The translations under genes were made by a program, and so were the position numbers. DNA of 64,000 nucleotides from positions 744,001 to 808,000 of the forward strand of contig NZ_CP112874.1 in NCBI RefSeq assembly GCF_029910235.1, given 5' to 3'. The notes beneath the pieces are model-generated. The model did not search any database, was not told the origin of the DNA, and was given only the letters and a program-made list of their open reading frames with translations. The first letter of the stretch is position 1, and every line of letters begins with the position of its first letter. This document shows, piece by piece, positions 54,020 through 63,642 of the stretch. This stretch comes from Pseudanabaena galeata CCNP1313. GTDB lineage: Bacteria; Cyanobacteriota; Cyanobacteriia; Pseudanabaenales; Pseudanabaenaceae.

Positions 54020-54850
54020 ATGAACAAGAAAAAGATTATCACTTTTCTCTCTTTGATTGTTGTCACCCTATGCGCGATCGCGGGATGCAATTTCTCATCC
54101 CCAAATGTCGAACAAGCAAATACGCCTACTAAGGCAAGCGTACCTCCTGTTAGGCAAGAGAACATCCAATTAACAGTTTCGGCGGCTGCTAGTCTCAAGG
54201 ACGCATTAGGTGAAATCACTTCTCTTTATAGTGAAGAAAAAGCTAACGTTGCCCTTCGCAATAACTTTGGTAGTTCGGGCGACTTGCAACAACAAATTAT
54301 GAATGGCGCTCCCGTTGATGTCTTCATCTCCGCCGCCGCTAAGCAAATGGATGAACTGCAAAAAAAAGACTTGATCGTTGCTGATACGCGCCGAGATTTA
54401 TTGACTAATAAGTTGGTATTAATTGTGCCTGCGGGTAAAAGCGATGCTAAAGAATTAAAAGACTTAGCCAGTGCTAGTATCGAACGTATTGCGATCGGCG
54501 ATCCGCGTAGCGTTCCCGTAGGGCAGTATTCTGAACAAGTGCTGACGAAGCTAGACCTCATGCAATCTCTCGAACCAAAACTTGTCTTAGCAAATAACGT
54601 GCGACAAGTGCTGCAATTTGTGGAGTCAGGCAACGCTCAGGTGGGAATTGTCTATGCAACGGATGCGAAAACTTCTACTAAAGTTAAAGTAGTAGAAATC
54701 ATTGACGCTAAACTTTATAAGCCGATTGTCTATCCGATCGCCGTTTTACAAAAAAGCACGAATCAATCGAGCGCTAAATCCTATATAGAATATTTATCCA
54801 GCGAACCAGCCAAGACTATTTTTGAGAAATATGGATTCACCAACCTTTGA
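54020..54850 (+). CDS. modA: Molybdate ABC transporter substrate-binding lipoprotein
   Basis: 276 residues. Lipobox region LCAIAGCNFSS (Cys about 23). ModA fold: LTVSAAASLKDALGEITSLY, NFGSSGDLQQQIMNGAPVDV, FISAAAKQMDELQKKDLI and VPVGQYSEQVLTKL. It binds molybdate or tungstate outside the membrane and delivers it to the ModB part of the downstream gene. The end overlaps modBC by 20 bases. Confidence 0.95.
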   Translation: MNKKKIITFLSLIVVTLCAIAGCNFSSPNVEQANTPTKASVPPVRQENIQLTVSAAASLKDALGEITSLYSEEKANVALRNNFGSSGDLQQQIMNGAPVDVFISAAAKQMDELQKKDLIVADTRRDLLTNKLVLIVPAGKSDAKELKDLASASIERIAIGDPRSVPVGQYSEQVLTKLDLMQSLEPKLVLANNVRQVLQFVESGNAQVGIVYATDAKTSTKVKVVEIIDAKLYKPIVYPIAVLQKSTNQSSAKSYIEYLSSEPAKTIFEKYGFTNL

Positions 54851-56675
54851 TTTCTCTCCATTTTGGATATCTTTAAAGGTGGCAATTACTGCCATCTTTT
54901 TTACGTTTATTTTTGGAATTACGGCAGCCTATAGTCTCCTTGAATATCGCGGCAAATGGAAATCTGTACTTGATAGCATTTTTCTTGCGCCTTTAGTTTT
55001 ACCGCCCACCGTGGTCGGCTTTCTATTATTGCAATTATTTGGACAATATGGCTGGATGGGAAAGTTCTTGCAACTCTTCCGTTTCAATATCATCTTCACT
55101 TGGTATGCAGGCGTAGTCGCAGCAGTCGTTGTCACCTTTCCACTCATGTATAAGACCGCTCAAGGAGCCTTCGAGCAGGTAGATGGGAATTTAATTCGAG
55201 CCGCGAAAACCCTTGGGGCTTCTGAATTTCGAGCCTTTTGGCAAATAGCCTTACCCCTCGCCTTCCCAGGAATTTTAGCAGGAGCGGTGCTTGCCTTTGC
55301 TAGAGGCTTAGGTGAATTTGGCGCGACCCTAATGTTAGCGGGTAATATTCCCAAGCAAACCACCACCATTCCCCTCGCCATTTATGCCGCCGTCCAAGCA
55401 GGGGATAATCAAGAAGCTTGGCTCTGGACAGCGATTATTTTATCAATGTCGTTTTCAGCGATCGCCATTGCTAATCTCTGGTCAAATAAGAGAGAAAGGA
55501 AAAAGGAAAAAGGAAAAAGGAAAAAGGAAAAAATTCAATCCTCGATTACCAAACCACCATTACCAAACCACCATTACCAATCCCCAATTACTAATCCTCA
55601 AAAAGGCTTATTCATCAATATCATCAAACAGTTACCTGAGTTTGATTTGCAAATTACTTTACACTGTGTTGATCAATCAATCGGCATTTTGGGGGCATCA
55701 GGTACAGGTAAAAGTATGCTGCTCAAGTGCATTGCAGGGATGGAAACTCCATCAAGTGGGCGGATTGTAGTTAATGGGAAGATTTTATTTGATAGTACTA
55801 ACAATATTAATTTACCTAGTCGCGATCGCCATATTGGTTTTCTATTCCAAAATTACGCACTATTTCCACATCTGACGGTCGCACAAAATATTGCCTTTGG
55901 TTTGCCAAAGGAATTACCATCATTACAAATCAAGCAAAAAGTTTCTGAGCAATTACATAGCATTGAGCTACAGGGATTTGGCGATCGCTATCCCCATCAA
56001 CTCTCTGGCGGACAGCAGCAAAGAGTTGCTCTAGCAAGAGCGCTAGTCAGTCAACCCGAAATCCTTCTGCTCGACGAACCATTTTCGGCTTTAGATACCC
56101 ATCTGCGTAGCCAAATGGAACGAGAGCTAATTTCGGCGCTTAGCAATTATCAGGGGCTGACGCTATTTGTCACTCACAACATTGAGGAAGCCTATCGCAT
56201 CTGTACAAATCTGTTGATTTTAGATCATGGTCAAGTCATGCGATATGGGAAGAAGTCAGATGTTCTCGAAAATCCTTCAAATATAGAAACGGCTAGGCTG
56301 ACGGGCTGCAAAAACTTTTCACGGATAAACCTGATTTCACCTTATCATGTCGAAGCGATCGATTGGGAATGTAATCTCCAAGTTAACTATGATGCTACAA
56401 CCCTGACAACGCACATAGGAATTCGCGCCCACCATATTACATTTTTAGAAAATTCAGTCAAAAGTGATTTGCCAAATACGATTCCCTGTTGGTTAGTTCG
56501 TACTACAGAAACACCTCATCGTATGACCTTATATATTAAGTTAAATGCTCCTCCCAATCATGATTGGGATTATCATCTACAAGCAGAAGTATTTAAAGAG
56601 AGGTGGCTTATTCTCAAGGAATATTCTCAACCGTGGAAAGCTTGTTTTGATCCTACTCAACTTTTTTTAGTCTAA
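54831..56675 (+). CDS. modBC: Molybdate ABC transporter, permease-ATPase fusion
   Basis: 614 residues from ATG 54831 (overlapping modA). Residues about 5-215: ModB permease with about five helices and the EAA loop EFRAFWQIALPLAFPGILAG. Residues about 260-600: ModC ATPase with Walker A GASGTGKSML, Q-loop FLFQNYALFPH, signature LSGGQQQRVALARAL, Walker B EILLLDEPFSALD, switch VTHNIEEA, then a C-terminal TOBE-like domain. Residues about 220-255 are a low-complexity joint (KRERKKEKGKRKKEK, PPLPNHHYQSPITN) made by intergenic repeat DNA. ModB-ModC fusions occur in some cyanobacteria; the repeat joint is the odd part. Confidence 0.93.
   Translation: MDSPTFDFSPFWISLKVAITAIFFTFIFGITAAYSLLEYRGKWKSVLDSIFLAPLVLPPTVVGFLLLQLFGQYGWMGKFLQLFRFNIIFTWYAGVVAAVVVTFPLMYKTAQGAFEQVDGNLIRAAKTLGASEFRAFWQIALPLAFPGILAGAVLAFARGLGEFGATLMLAGNIPKQTTTIPLAIYAAVQAGDNQEAWLWTAIILSMSFSAIAIANLWSNKRERKKEKGKRKKEKIQSSITKPPLPNHHYQSPITNPQKGLFINIIKQLPEFDLQITLHCVDQSIGILGASGTGKSMLLKCIAGMETPSSGRIVVNGKILFDSTNNINLPSRDRHIGFLFQNYALFPHLTVAQNIAFGLPKELPSLQIKQKVSEQLHSIELQGFGDRYPHQLSGGQQQRVALARALVSQPEILLLDEPFSALDTHLRSQMERELISALSNYQGLTLFVTHNIEEAYRICTNLLILDHGQVMRYGKKSDVLENPSNIETARLTGCKNFSRINLISPYHVEAIDWECNLQVNYDATTLTTHIGIRAHHITFLENSVKSDLPNTIPCWLVRTTETPHRMTLYIKLNAPPNHDWDYHLQAEVFKERWLILKEYSQPWKACFDPTQLFLV
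55491..55600. repeat. Low-complexity repeat forming the ModB-ModC joint
   Basis: A run of GGAAAAA units (55499-55531) then ATTACCAAACCACC units (55554-55597), both of a kind seen between genes in cyanobacteria, here read in frame. Confidence 0.85.
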
Positions 56676-56777
56676 TACCAAAGCACAAAATGGCGTAGCC
56701 ATTTTGTGCTTTTACAACCCTTGTTGGGTTTGGCTTTTAATTCACAAAAGTGTTGCCACACTTTCGTGAATTGGTAT
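56674..56777. repeat. Family E element, copy E9
   Basis: ATACCAAAGCACAAAATGG, tip GGCGTAGCC, to GAATTGGTAT; it starts in the modBC stop codon. Confidence 0.9.
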
Positions 56778-56779
56778 GA

Positions 56780-56928
56780 CTGATGTTACGTAGAAGGAAT
56801 TCTTTCGATGGCGTAAGTCTAGGGCTGGCACAGGGGCGCAGCCCCTACAAGATCTAAAATTTACAGGTAGGGTTGCCCTGTCATGTTCGTAGCAAGAGGT
56901 TCATTATCTGAGTTCCACGTAATATCAG
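56780..56928. repeat. Family G element, copy G4
   Basis: CTGATGTTACGTAGAAGG to TTCCACGTAATATCAG, with inner GGGGCGCAGCCCC. A hairpin of CTAAAAGAAAG arms (56932-56970) reaches the TpsB stop. The 291-bp gap holds only E9, G4 and this hairpin. Confidence 0.85.
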
Positions 56929-56966
56929 AGTCTAAAAGAAAGGTCGCGCTTTGCGTAGACTTTCTT

Positions 56967-58724
56967 TTAGAAACTTGCATTTACAGAGAAATATAATCCC
57001 GAATCTTGTAAGTTATTACCAGCGTTAGAGACATTTACCAAAGGAATTCCATAATCAAAACGTAGTAATAAGTTGCGAATTGGTTGATAGGTAGCACCTA
57101 AGCCAATTCCAAATAATGATTGCGTGGTGGAGTTGAGACCTGACGAATTCCAAATTGTGCCACCTTCGACAAAAGGTAATAGCTTAACAAGCGATATCCC
57201 TTCTTCGTTACGTACCATCGGAAATTGCAATTCTACAGAAGCTTGTATTCCGCTATCACCTGTAAGTTGACCTTGCCGATAGCCACGAATAGACTGAGAT
57301 CCACCAATACTAAAACGATTAAGAGAAAGCAACTGATTGCCTGAAAACTGCATATTTAGTCGCAAAAATGCCAAGGTATCTTTATCTTCACCCAGTCGTT
57401 GCACTCTCAACACTTGACCGCCCCAATACAAGAATCTACCATCTGGCGAATTATCATTGCGAATCGTTGCACCTAGAACATTCAACCCCATATTAAAAGT
57501 TGAACGTAATACCCACGTCCCAACTGGATCGCGGCTTAAATAATCTTGACTGAATCGCAAAACTCTAGACTGCGATCGCCCGTCATCAAACTTAAAATTT
57601 TGAAAATTAAATGACCGATTGTCAAAATAGGAGCCGCTATTCTCAAAAGCTAAACTAACGCCAAGCGCAAACTCTTCACGGGGCGATCGCGTTAAAGGTT
57701 GACGGTAAGCTAGCTCATAGGTTTGGGAATCTGTGAGAATATTTAAGCTATTAAAAGGTGGCTCAGTGATCGGGTTTTGTCCTGCGGAAAAGTTAAAACC
57801 TAGGGTTCCGCCTTGGGGATTAATCGGGTATTGATAATTAAGTTGATAAACATCGGAGCTACCAGCACGAGTATACCCAACCAAAATTGAGTCGCCATTA
57901 CCTGTAAGGTTAAGCTCTTGCAGATTTACCCCAAACCGATAGATTCCTGTGGAAGTATTGCCATAGTTATCAAAAAATGGACGAATACTAAAAGATTTAG
58001 CTTCACTTAATGTGATCTGTAAAATGCTTTGATTTGGTTGGCTGCCAGTAGTCAAATTAGCTCTAATGTCACCGATTAAAGGATCAGATCTGAGTAATTG
58101 CAGGGCATCTTCTAAATGAGCAAAGTTGAGAGGTGTTGCTCCTGCAATTTGGATGCGATCGCGAATATAACCATCATTTAATCGGCCTGCTACATTTCCA
58201 GCCCGTTTGACATCAACACGTTCTAACGCACCCTCTCGTACTTGAATTTTAACCACACCATCTTTAATATCCTGTGGTGCAAGAACAGCACGAGAAGTAA
58301 TGTAATTACGATCTTGATAGATTTGACTGATTTTATCCGCAACTTCTTGTAACTGCCTAAGCGTGACTGATCTATTTTCTAATGGTGCTACTAGTGTGGC
58401 AATTTCTACTGATGTGAGAATTGAACTTCCCACGATCTCGATCCGTTTAACTGGAATCAAGGCTTCATTTGGTGATATTGGCAAAGGTTCGTCTGGCGAA
58501 CTTGTGGAAGGTGATGATGGAGAAGGAGTGAGAATAGGACTTGTTGGTTTAGCTGGTAACTTTGGTTCTAGAGATTCTGGGGGACGGGTTAATGGCGAAG
58601 ATATGGAGGGGGCTTGAGCGTAGCTAGGCAAGCCAATCCAACTAATTAGTAAGCTTGGTATCGAGACAATCAGCGCCTTACTACTACACTTGATTAGATC
58701 CTTTAGATTTTGATTCACCTTCAC
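56967..58724 (-). CDS. TpsB outer-membrane transporter (ShlB/FhaC family)
   Basis: 585 residues from GTG 58724. Signal peptide ending near SYAQA, a Pro/Ser-rich linker, POTRA domains (IPVKRIEIVGSSILTSVEIA, ITSRAVLAPQDIKDGVVKIQ), then a 16-strand barrel with the RGY/F-type loop SIRGYRQGQLTGDSGIQASV and a terminal aromatic strand (YFSVNASF). It exports its TpsA partner through the outer membrane without ATP. The TpsA gene is 90 bp upstream on the same strand, with a hairpin in the gap. Confidence 0.93.
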   Translation of the reverse strand: MKVNQNLKDLIKCSSKALIVSIPSLLISWIGLPSYAQAPSISSPLTRPPESLEPKLPAKPTSPILTPSPSSPSTSSPDEPLPISPNEALIPVKRIEIVGSSILTSVEIATLVAPLENRSVTLRQLQEVADKISQIYQDRNYITSRAVLAPQDIKDGVVKIQVREGALERVDVKRAGNVAGRLNDGYIRDRIQIAGATPLNFAHLEDALQLLRSDPLIGDIRANLTTGSQPNQSILQITLSEAKSFSIRPFFDNYGNTSTGIYRFGVNLQELNLTGNGDSILVGYTRAGSSDVYQLNYQYPINPQGGTLGFNFSAGQNPITEPPFNSLNILTDSQTYELAYRQPLTRSPREEFALGVSLAFENSGSYFDNRSFNFQNFKFDDGRSQSRVLRFSQDYLSRDPVGTWVLRSTFNMGLNVLGATIRNDNSPDGRFLYWGGQVLRVQRLGEDKDTLAFLRLNMQFSGNQLLSLNRFSIGGSQSIRGYRQGQLTGDSGIQASVELQFPMVRNEEGISLVKLLPFVEGGTIWNSSGLNSTTQSLFGIGLGATYQPIRNLLLRFDYGIPLVNVSNAGNNLQDSGLYFSVNASF

Positions 58725-58749
58725 ACCTCAAATTGACAACTTGGATAAA

Positions 58750-58800
58750 TCTTGTTAAAAAACTGTTTTTTGTAACAAAGCCACGCTACAAAAACAATTC
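58750..58800. repeat. Hairpin in the tpsA-tpsB gap
   Basis: AACTGTTTTTTGTAAC and GCTACAAAAACAATT around CAAAGCCAC; may attenuate readthrough from tpsA to tpsB. Confidence 0.5.
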
Positions 58801-58814
58801 TGCGAAGCCCTAAC

Positions 58815-61800
58815 TTACAGCCAATTGCCCACCAAAATAAAAGATGACCAAAAGAAAGGATGTTTGATATCAACATTTTCAGTACCCTTGGGCAAAGCGA
58901 TCGCCGCTAAACCATCAATCCCTAAAATTTGATTGTTCTCAATCTTGACTTTACCTTTTAACAAATCAAGTTGTGCTTGTCTTAAAGCCGTAGCCTTACT
59001 GAGTGCATTGGGGAAAGCCTTGTAAAAGCTAATCATCAAAGGTGCTGTTCCCACATCGGAAACGGCCCACAGAGAAGCAAGAATACTTCGCGCACCAGAA
59101 TCTACCGCCAAGCCACTAATACCAAGATTATTGCCCACAGCAGTTTCACAGGCACTCAAGGTCAACATATCGATTACAGGTTGATCAAACCTAAGGCTGG
59201 GAATTTGATGCGATCGCAATTTGCCATCCCAGAATTGTATGTAGGAATCCTTAGCGCGATCTTCTAAAAATTGACCATGGGTTCCTAAATGGAGAATTCC
59301 ATACTTTGCCTTACCCCGTTGCGCTTGCAAATTGGCAACGGTAAAGTCGCGATCTAAAAATGTAGTTCCAGCTAACACTTGCGTACCAATCGTTTTAATC
59401 TCAACTTCTACGGCTGGTAATGCACTTAATCCTTCTCTTGCCTCGGTCAGTCCCATTGCTAGAACACGGGTGTTTTGGCGATCGCGCTCTTCTAACCTAG
59501 TTACCCGTAAAGCAGGAATATTTGCTGAGGCATAGCGCTCCACTAAGAACTGTTTCCCATCATGCAGGGCGGCAGGAGGAATCACTCGTAAACCAGAGTC
59601 CATTACAAAGACAACCGTTTCAATCTTGAGAGCCTGTAATTGAGCATCAATTGGACGCATTACCCAGTCATAGAGTTTTTGAGCTTGCTCTAAATAGTCT
59701 AGTGAACTTGTATCCCGAAGACTGGCGCGATAATCCGTCAAAACTGTAATAATTTCCTCTTCGTTGGCATAGTTCGTGTAGCGATGAAAAGGTTTGCCCA
59801 GTTCCTTGGGTGGGATTACCAAAATCTCAAGGCGATCGTTCAGCATGATTGGATAGATCAAGACAGACGCGCTTCCAGAACGCTTGGAGACATCACTTAA
59901 AATGTCTTGAGCTTCGCTGATACTTAATGCTGGAGGGGTAAGACTTTCACCTAAGAAAATTCCTAGCTCAGAGACATAGGCATTCTCGATCGCTTGAAAT
60001 GCTTTTTCTAAGTTTTCTTCTTTTAAGAAGCGATCAACTTCTCTTTTCATAACATCTTTAATTTCGAGCAGCGCTTGCGTCTCTATATCAACGGGATTTA
60101 CACCAACTAAAATATTGGGTGGCGTGAAGGTCGTTTCACCTGAAGGGGCGATCGATATGTTGCCCTGTGCAAAAATGCTATTACCAAGAGGAATAATTCT
60201 GCCAATTTCAAGGGTAGAAGTGCCAGTAGTCAAGAATCCTGCGGTTCCATTTATGCTTGCGTTGCCAATCGTAAAAGGTGTTAGTCCACCATGTCGGATA
60301 AAGATGCTCCCCCCCGTTCCGCCTCCAGAACTTGCAGTGCAGATACTCGCCCCCGCACAACCTGCTGTGGGGAACCCAAAAACATTTGCGGGGATAGTGC
60401 TGTTGATCCTAATATTGCCGCCTGTCGTTGCAATGGAGACGTTGCCCCCTTGGATTAACCCTGAAGCTAAAATAGTCCCGTTGACCGTAATGTCACCAAT
60501 GGGGTCAAGCAGAACATTACCTGCAATACCATTAACTGAGGCACTATAGAGATCGCCAGTGGTAATACTGGTAATCGCTTGGACAGTTATATTTCCACCT
60601 CTGCCAACACCTAAATTTGCCGACAGCAAAAAACCTGTGGCGCTGATATTGTTGCCTGAGGTAAAGATGATATTACCAGCATTACCAGAGGTATTATTGG
60701 TATTGATACCCGTAGTGATATTGGCATCGGTGATAATATTTCCAACTGCATTGAAGGTGACATTACCTGCCTGAGCGCTCGCGGAAGCACCTGAAACGCT
60801 TGCATTAATACCTGTGGTTCCCAAAACCGAAATCGTGCCGCCACTATTTAGCAAAATATTACCGCCTCTACCGCCTGCGGTGCTACGAGTAGAAATCGAG
60901 CCAAGCGTGCCAATGGCGATATTTCCCCCTGCGTCAAGGGTTACGTTACCGCCATTAATTACCGTTGCGCCAACTCCATCAGCAGCTTGCAAAGCACTAG
61001 CTTGAATATTGCCTAAAGCTCTTAAAGTGATGTTACCGCCGTTACCAGTTCCAGGTGCTTCTACGCCTGTAAGCAGTGATGATGAGCTAGCATCAATCGA
61101 TCCTGTAACATTGATATCAATATTGCCGCCACCTGTGGTCGAACTAGTATCAATTAAGCTGACATTGCTAAAATTAAAACCTGTGGCATTGAAATCCCCC
61201 CCATTGGTGACGATCGTAACACCAGCCGCTGCTTGGATTGAACCTGTACCCGTAGCAGTTGAGCCATTGTTGGCAAGCAAGTTAATATTGCCGCCAGTTG
61301 TTGTTAAGTCTTGATTGAGGTTAATATTGTTACCTGCTTGAGCCGTTAGCCCTACCCCAGCAGTAAAAATTGTCACTGCGGTATTAAAGTTGATGTTATT
61401 TGTTGCTTGTAAAGTAATATTAGTTCCTGCAAAACTCAGAAGACCTACTTCTATTTCGTTTGTTCCAATATCAGGATCGCTAAACTCATCTACCTCAGTC
61501 AAGTTAAAAAATGTACCTGTAGTATTAACAATATTAATATCAGTCGGATCAAGTAGTAGAGTTCCTGTTTTTCCATTGGGAGCCAAGGTGTTCACGTTAC
61601 CACGATAATCAAGGTTCTGTTTCCCTGATACTTCCACAAAGCCTCCATCACCAGACAGAGTTCCACCCTTAGCAAGAATTGAACCTAGAAATCTTGTAGT
61701 TTGATCTGCCCAGACGATCGCAGTGCCACCATCTCCATTTAAGAGCGCACTCACATCAATTTTAGAATTGCGATCTACAAAAGTTCTGAATGCATTTGGC

Positions 61801-62840
61801 GCTATACCAATACCTTGAAGATTGCCTCCAATTAAAACTGTCCCACCACCAAGCACTCCCGATGCATCAATCTGAGCATTGACCAATCCTACTTTTTCAC
61901 CAAAGATCCCAACATTGCCAGCCTTTGAGTCTGGAGAAGATACATCAACTCTCCCAGATACGATCGCCATTCCATTGGTCACCGCAACATCCGTAGGCGC
62001 AGGACTTGAGACTAGAGCCAAAGAGCCATCAGCTTTTACAACTACCTGATTAGCTTCAGGTATCTGACCTGTAAGTAGCTCTGCTAGCTTGGGTAACTCC
62101 GTAATCTTGCCATTCCAATTCGCAGGAATAGCATTATTTGTCACTTGCAATCCTAAAACTACGTCGGGCGATCGCAGCTCAACTTGGCTATTCCCAGCCA
62201 CAGAGGTTAAGGCAATATTTCCACTGGGAGCCGTCAATGTGCCTGTATTGATGATGCTGCCACCAGTGAAGGTAATGGTTTTGCCAGTATCTACGGCTAA
62301 GTTGCCTTGATTGATCAGCCCCGCAGGTTGAGAGACAGCAAAACGAATCGTTTTCGGATCGCCACTGGGAAAGCTAAGGGAATTTTTGTCAACGTTAAAG
62401 GTTCCATTATCAAAGCCCAAGCCTGTACCCGTAGTCGCATGAAAAGAACCACCAATATCTAAGCGGGCATTTTGTCCAAAGACAATTCCATTGGGATTCA
62501 TCAGATAGAGATTTGCATTAGGGAAAGCTTGACGGCTTTCAATCGTTCCTAAAATTGCTGAGGGATTATCGCCTGTAACGCGATTGATAATGTTACGAAC
62601 GTCAGCCCCATTCACCGCAGAGTTACCAGTATTAAAAATTACGCCTGTCTGCTGTACGTTAAATTCACTAAAACTATGATAGAGATTGTCACCGTTGACA
62701 GTACCTGCACCTGTTGGGGCGATCGCATTGCCATTTACTTGAGTTGCTGTAGTGCCATCAACGGCAATCTGAGCTTGAGTCGCATTGGCGATACTTAAGG
62801 ATGCGATCGCAGCCAAAATTAGACAAAATCTATTTTTCAT
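58815..62840 (-). CDS. Two-partner-secretion exoprotein with C-terminal CHAT protease domain
   Basis: 1341 residues. Signal peptide (LILAAIASLSIANATQAQ); TPS/haemagglutinin N-terminal domain with NANLYLMNPNGIVFGQNARL; about 550 residues of Gly/Asn/Thr-rich beta-helix-like repeats (NITLQATNNINFNT, GNIDINVTGSIDAS); a helical stretch (MKREVDRFLKEENLEKAFQA); then from about residue 1000 a CHAT (caspase-fold) domain with His1188 in LHLGTHGQF and Cys1231 in LSACETAVG. Both catalytic residues are kept, so an active surface or secreted protease is plausible. Export by the adjacent TpsB is strongly implied. Such fusions occur in filamentous cyanobacteria; substrate unknown. Confidence 0.9.
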   Translation of the reverse strand: MKNRFCLILAAIASLSIANATQAQIAVDGTTATQVNGNAIAPTGAGTVNGDNLYHSFSEFNVQQTGVIFNTGNSAVNGADVRNIINRVTGDNPSAILGTIESRQAFPNANLYLMNPNGIVFGQNARLDIGGSFHATTGTGLGFDNGTFNVDKNSLSFPSGDPKTIRFAVSQPAGLINQGNLAVDTGKTITFTGGSIINTGTLTAPSGNIALTSVAGNSQVELRSPDVVLGLQVTNNAIPANWNGKITELPKLAELLTGQIPEANQVVVKADGSLALVSSPAPTDVAVTNGMAIVSGRVDVSSPDSKAGNVGIFGEKVGLVNAQIDASGVLGGGTVLIGGNLQGIGIAPNAFRTFVDRNSKIDVSALLNGDGGTAIVWADQTTRFLGSILAKGGTLSGDGGFVEVSGKQNLDYRGNVNTLAPNGKTGTLLLDPTDINIVNTTGTFFNLTEVDEFSDPDIGTNEIEVGLLSFAGTNITLQATNNINFNTAVTIFTAGVGLTAQAGNNINLNQDLTTTGGNINLLANNGSTATGTGSIQAAAGVTIVTNGGDFNATGFNFSNVSLIDTSSTTGGGNIDINVTGSIDASSSSLLTGVEAPGTGNGGNITLRALGNIQASALQAADGVGATVINGGNVTLDAGGNIAIGTLGSISTRSTAGGRGGNILLNSGGTISVLGTTGINASVSGASASAQAGNVTFNAVGNIITDANITTGINTNNTSGNAGNIIFTSGNNISATGFLLSANLGVGRGGNITVQAITSITTGDLYSASVNGIAGNVLLDPIGDITVNGTILASGLIQGGNVSIATTGGNIRINSTIPANVFGFPTAGCAGASICTASSGGGTGGSIFIRHGGLTPFTIGNASINGTAGFLTTGTSTLEIGRIIPLGNSIFAQGNISIAPSGETTFTPPNILVGVNPVDIETQALLEIKDVMKREVDRFLKEENLEKAFQAIENAYVSELGIFLGESLTPPALSISEAQDILSDVSKRSGSASVLIYPIMLNDRLEILVIPPKELGKPFHRYTNYANEEEIITVLTDYRASLRDTSSLDYLEQAQKLYDWVMRPIDAQLQALKIETVVFVMDSGLRVIPPAALHDGKQFLVERYASANIPALRVTRLEERDRQNTRVLAMGLTEAREGLSALPAVEVEIKTIGTQVLAGTTFLDRDFTVANLQAQRGKAKYGILHLGTHGQFLEDRAKDSYIQFWDGKLRSHQIPSLRFDQPVIDMLTLSACETAVGNNLGISGLAVDSGARSILASLWAVSDVGTAPLMISFYKAFPNALSKATALRQAQLDLLKGKVKIENNQILGIDGLAAIALPKGTENVDIKHPFFWSSFILVGNWL

Positions 62841-62975
62841 TTAACTCATACCAGATTGAAGCTCATTTTAACTACTGTTAGAAAATTGAAGAGCGAACTA
62901 TTTGCTACTCTCGAAATTGAAAATTATTGATAAATTCTTTAATCAAAAACTATTGGAGTTAACTCTATCTTTATC

Positions 62976-63067
62976 TATAGCGCTCCTAAATGAGTTGTAA
63001 GACTTTGAGGGTTGTAAGAGTGCGCCCCTTCGGGGCGCTCTCACAACCTATTTAGGATTGACATATA
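62976..63067. repeat. Family F element, copy F3
   Basis: TATAGCGCTCCTAAATGA to ATTTAGGATTGACATATA; tip GCCCCTTCGGGGC. Its last TATA is also the first TATA of the next element. Confidence 0.9.
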
Positions 63068-63178
63068 GCTGTCGCCAAGTGTATCAAGACATAAAACCCC
63101 AAAGAGAGCTGCGGCGCTTCGCGTCGCAATTCTCTTTGGGGTTTTGATTTTGTTCTAACATGACTGGCGACAGCTATA
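63064..63178. repeat. Family B variant, copy B6
   Basis: Perfect 14-bp ends TATAGCTGTCGCCA and inverse; core AAAACCCCAAAGAGA/TCTCTTTGGGGTTTT like B elements, but the ends differ. Confidence 0.88.
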
Positions 63179-63286
63179 AATAGATTATTGGAAGCAGTTT
63201 GAGAGTTAAGTTACCACAGAGTATATTAGCCGTAAAGAATTTTTTAATCAGCAATTTTTACTATTTGTTAAACAAAAGCTAAAAAA
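63179..63286. other. AT-rich spacer, nothing seen
   Basis: No ORF, hairpin or repeat recognised between B6 and F4. Confidence 0.5.
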
Positions 63287-63378
63287 TATAGCGCTCCTAA
63301 ATGAGTTGTAAGATTTTGAGGGTTGTAAGAGTGCGCCCCTTCGGGGCGCACTCTTACAACCTATTTAGGATTGCTATA
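63287..63378. repeat. Family F element, copy F4
   Basis: TATAGCGCTCCTAAATGA to ATTTAGGATTGCTATA; tip GCCCCTTCGGGGC. Nearly identical to F3, 311 bp away. Confidence 0.9.
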
Positions 63379-63424
63379 TATGTTTACTACATGTTTTTTA
63401 GCAAACAATAGCAAAAACTCTGGG

Positions 63425-63456
63425 TACTGCTTCTGACTGCTTCTGACTGCTTCTGT
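63425..63456. repeat. 10-bp microrepeat
   Basis: CTGCTTCTGA repeated three times (last copy cut short). Confidence 0.85.
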
Positions 63457-63459
63457 TTT

Positions 63460-63562
63460 ATCCTAAAACGCAAAGTGGCTACGCCACTTTGCGTTTTTAA
63501 AACCCTTGCAGAGTTTGGGTTTTAATTCACAGAAGTGTTGTTACACTTTTGTGAATTGGTAT
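63460..63562. repeat. Family E element, copy E10 (inverted first tip)
   Basis: ATCCTAAAACGCAAAGTGG, tip GGCTACGCC, linker AACCCTTGCAGAGTTTGGG, to GAATTGGTAT. Same flank direction as E8/E9 with opposite tip. Confidence 0.88.
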
Positions 63563-63642
63563 TTTATAAGAGTAGGTACTATAAAATACAAGGATGATCA
63601 AACCTTGGTCGTCACTTATTTTTTAGAATTTAACATTTAAAC

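Noticed and set aside
55384-55770. Separate ORF at the ModB-ModC joint
   Set aside because: Other-frame product of the low-complexity joint; the fused frame carries all transporter motifs.
60115-61314. Plus-strand ORFs rich in Pro/Val/Leu inside the TpsA gene
   Set aside because: Antisense shadows of the Gly/Asn-rich repeats of the 1341-residue protein.
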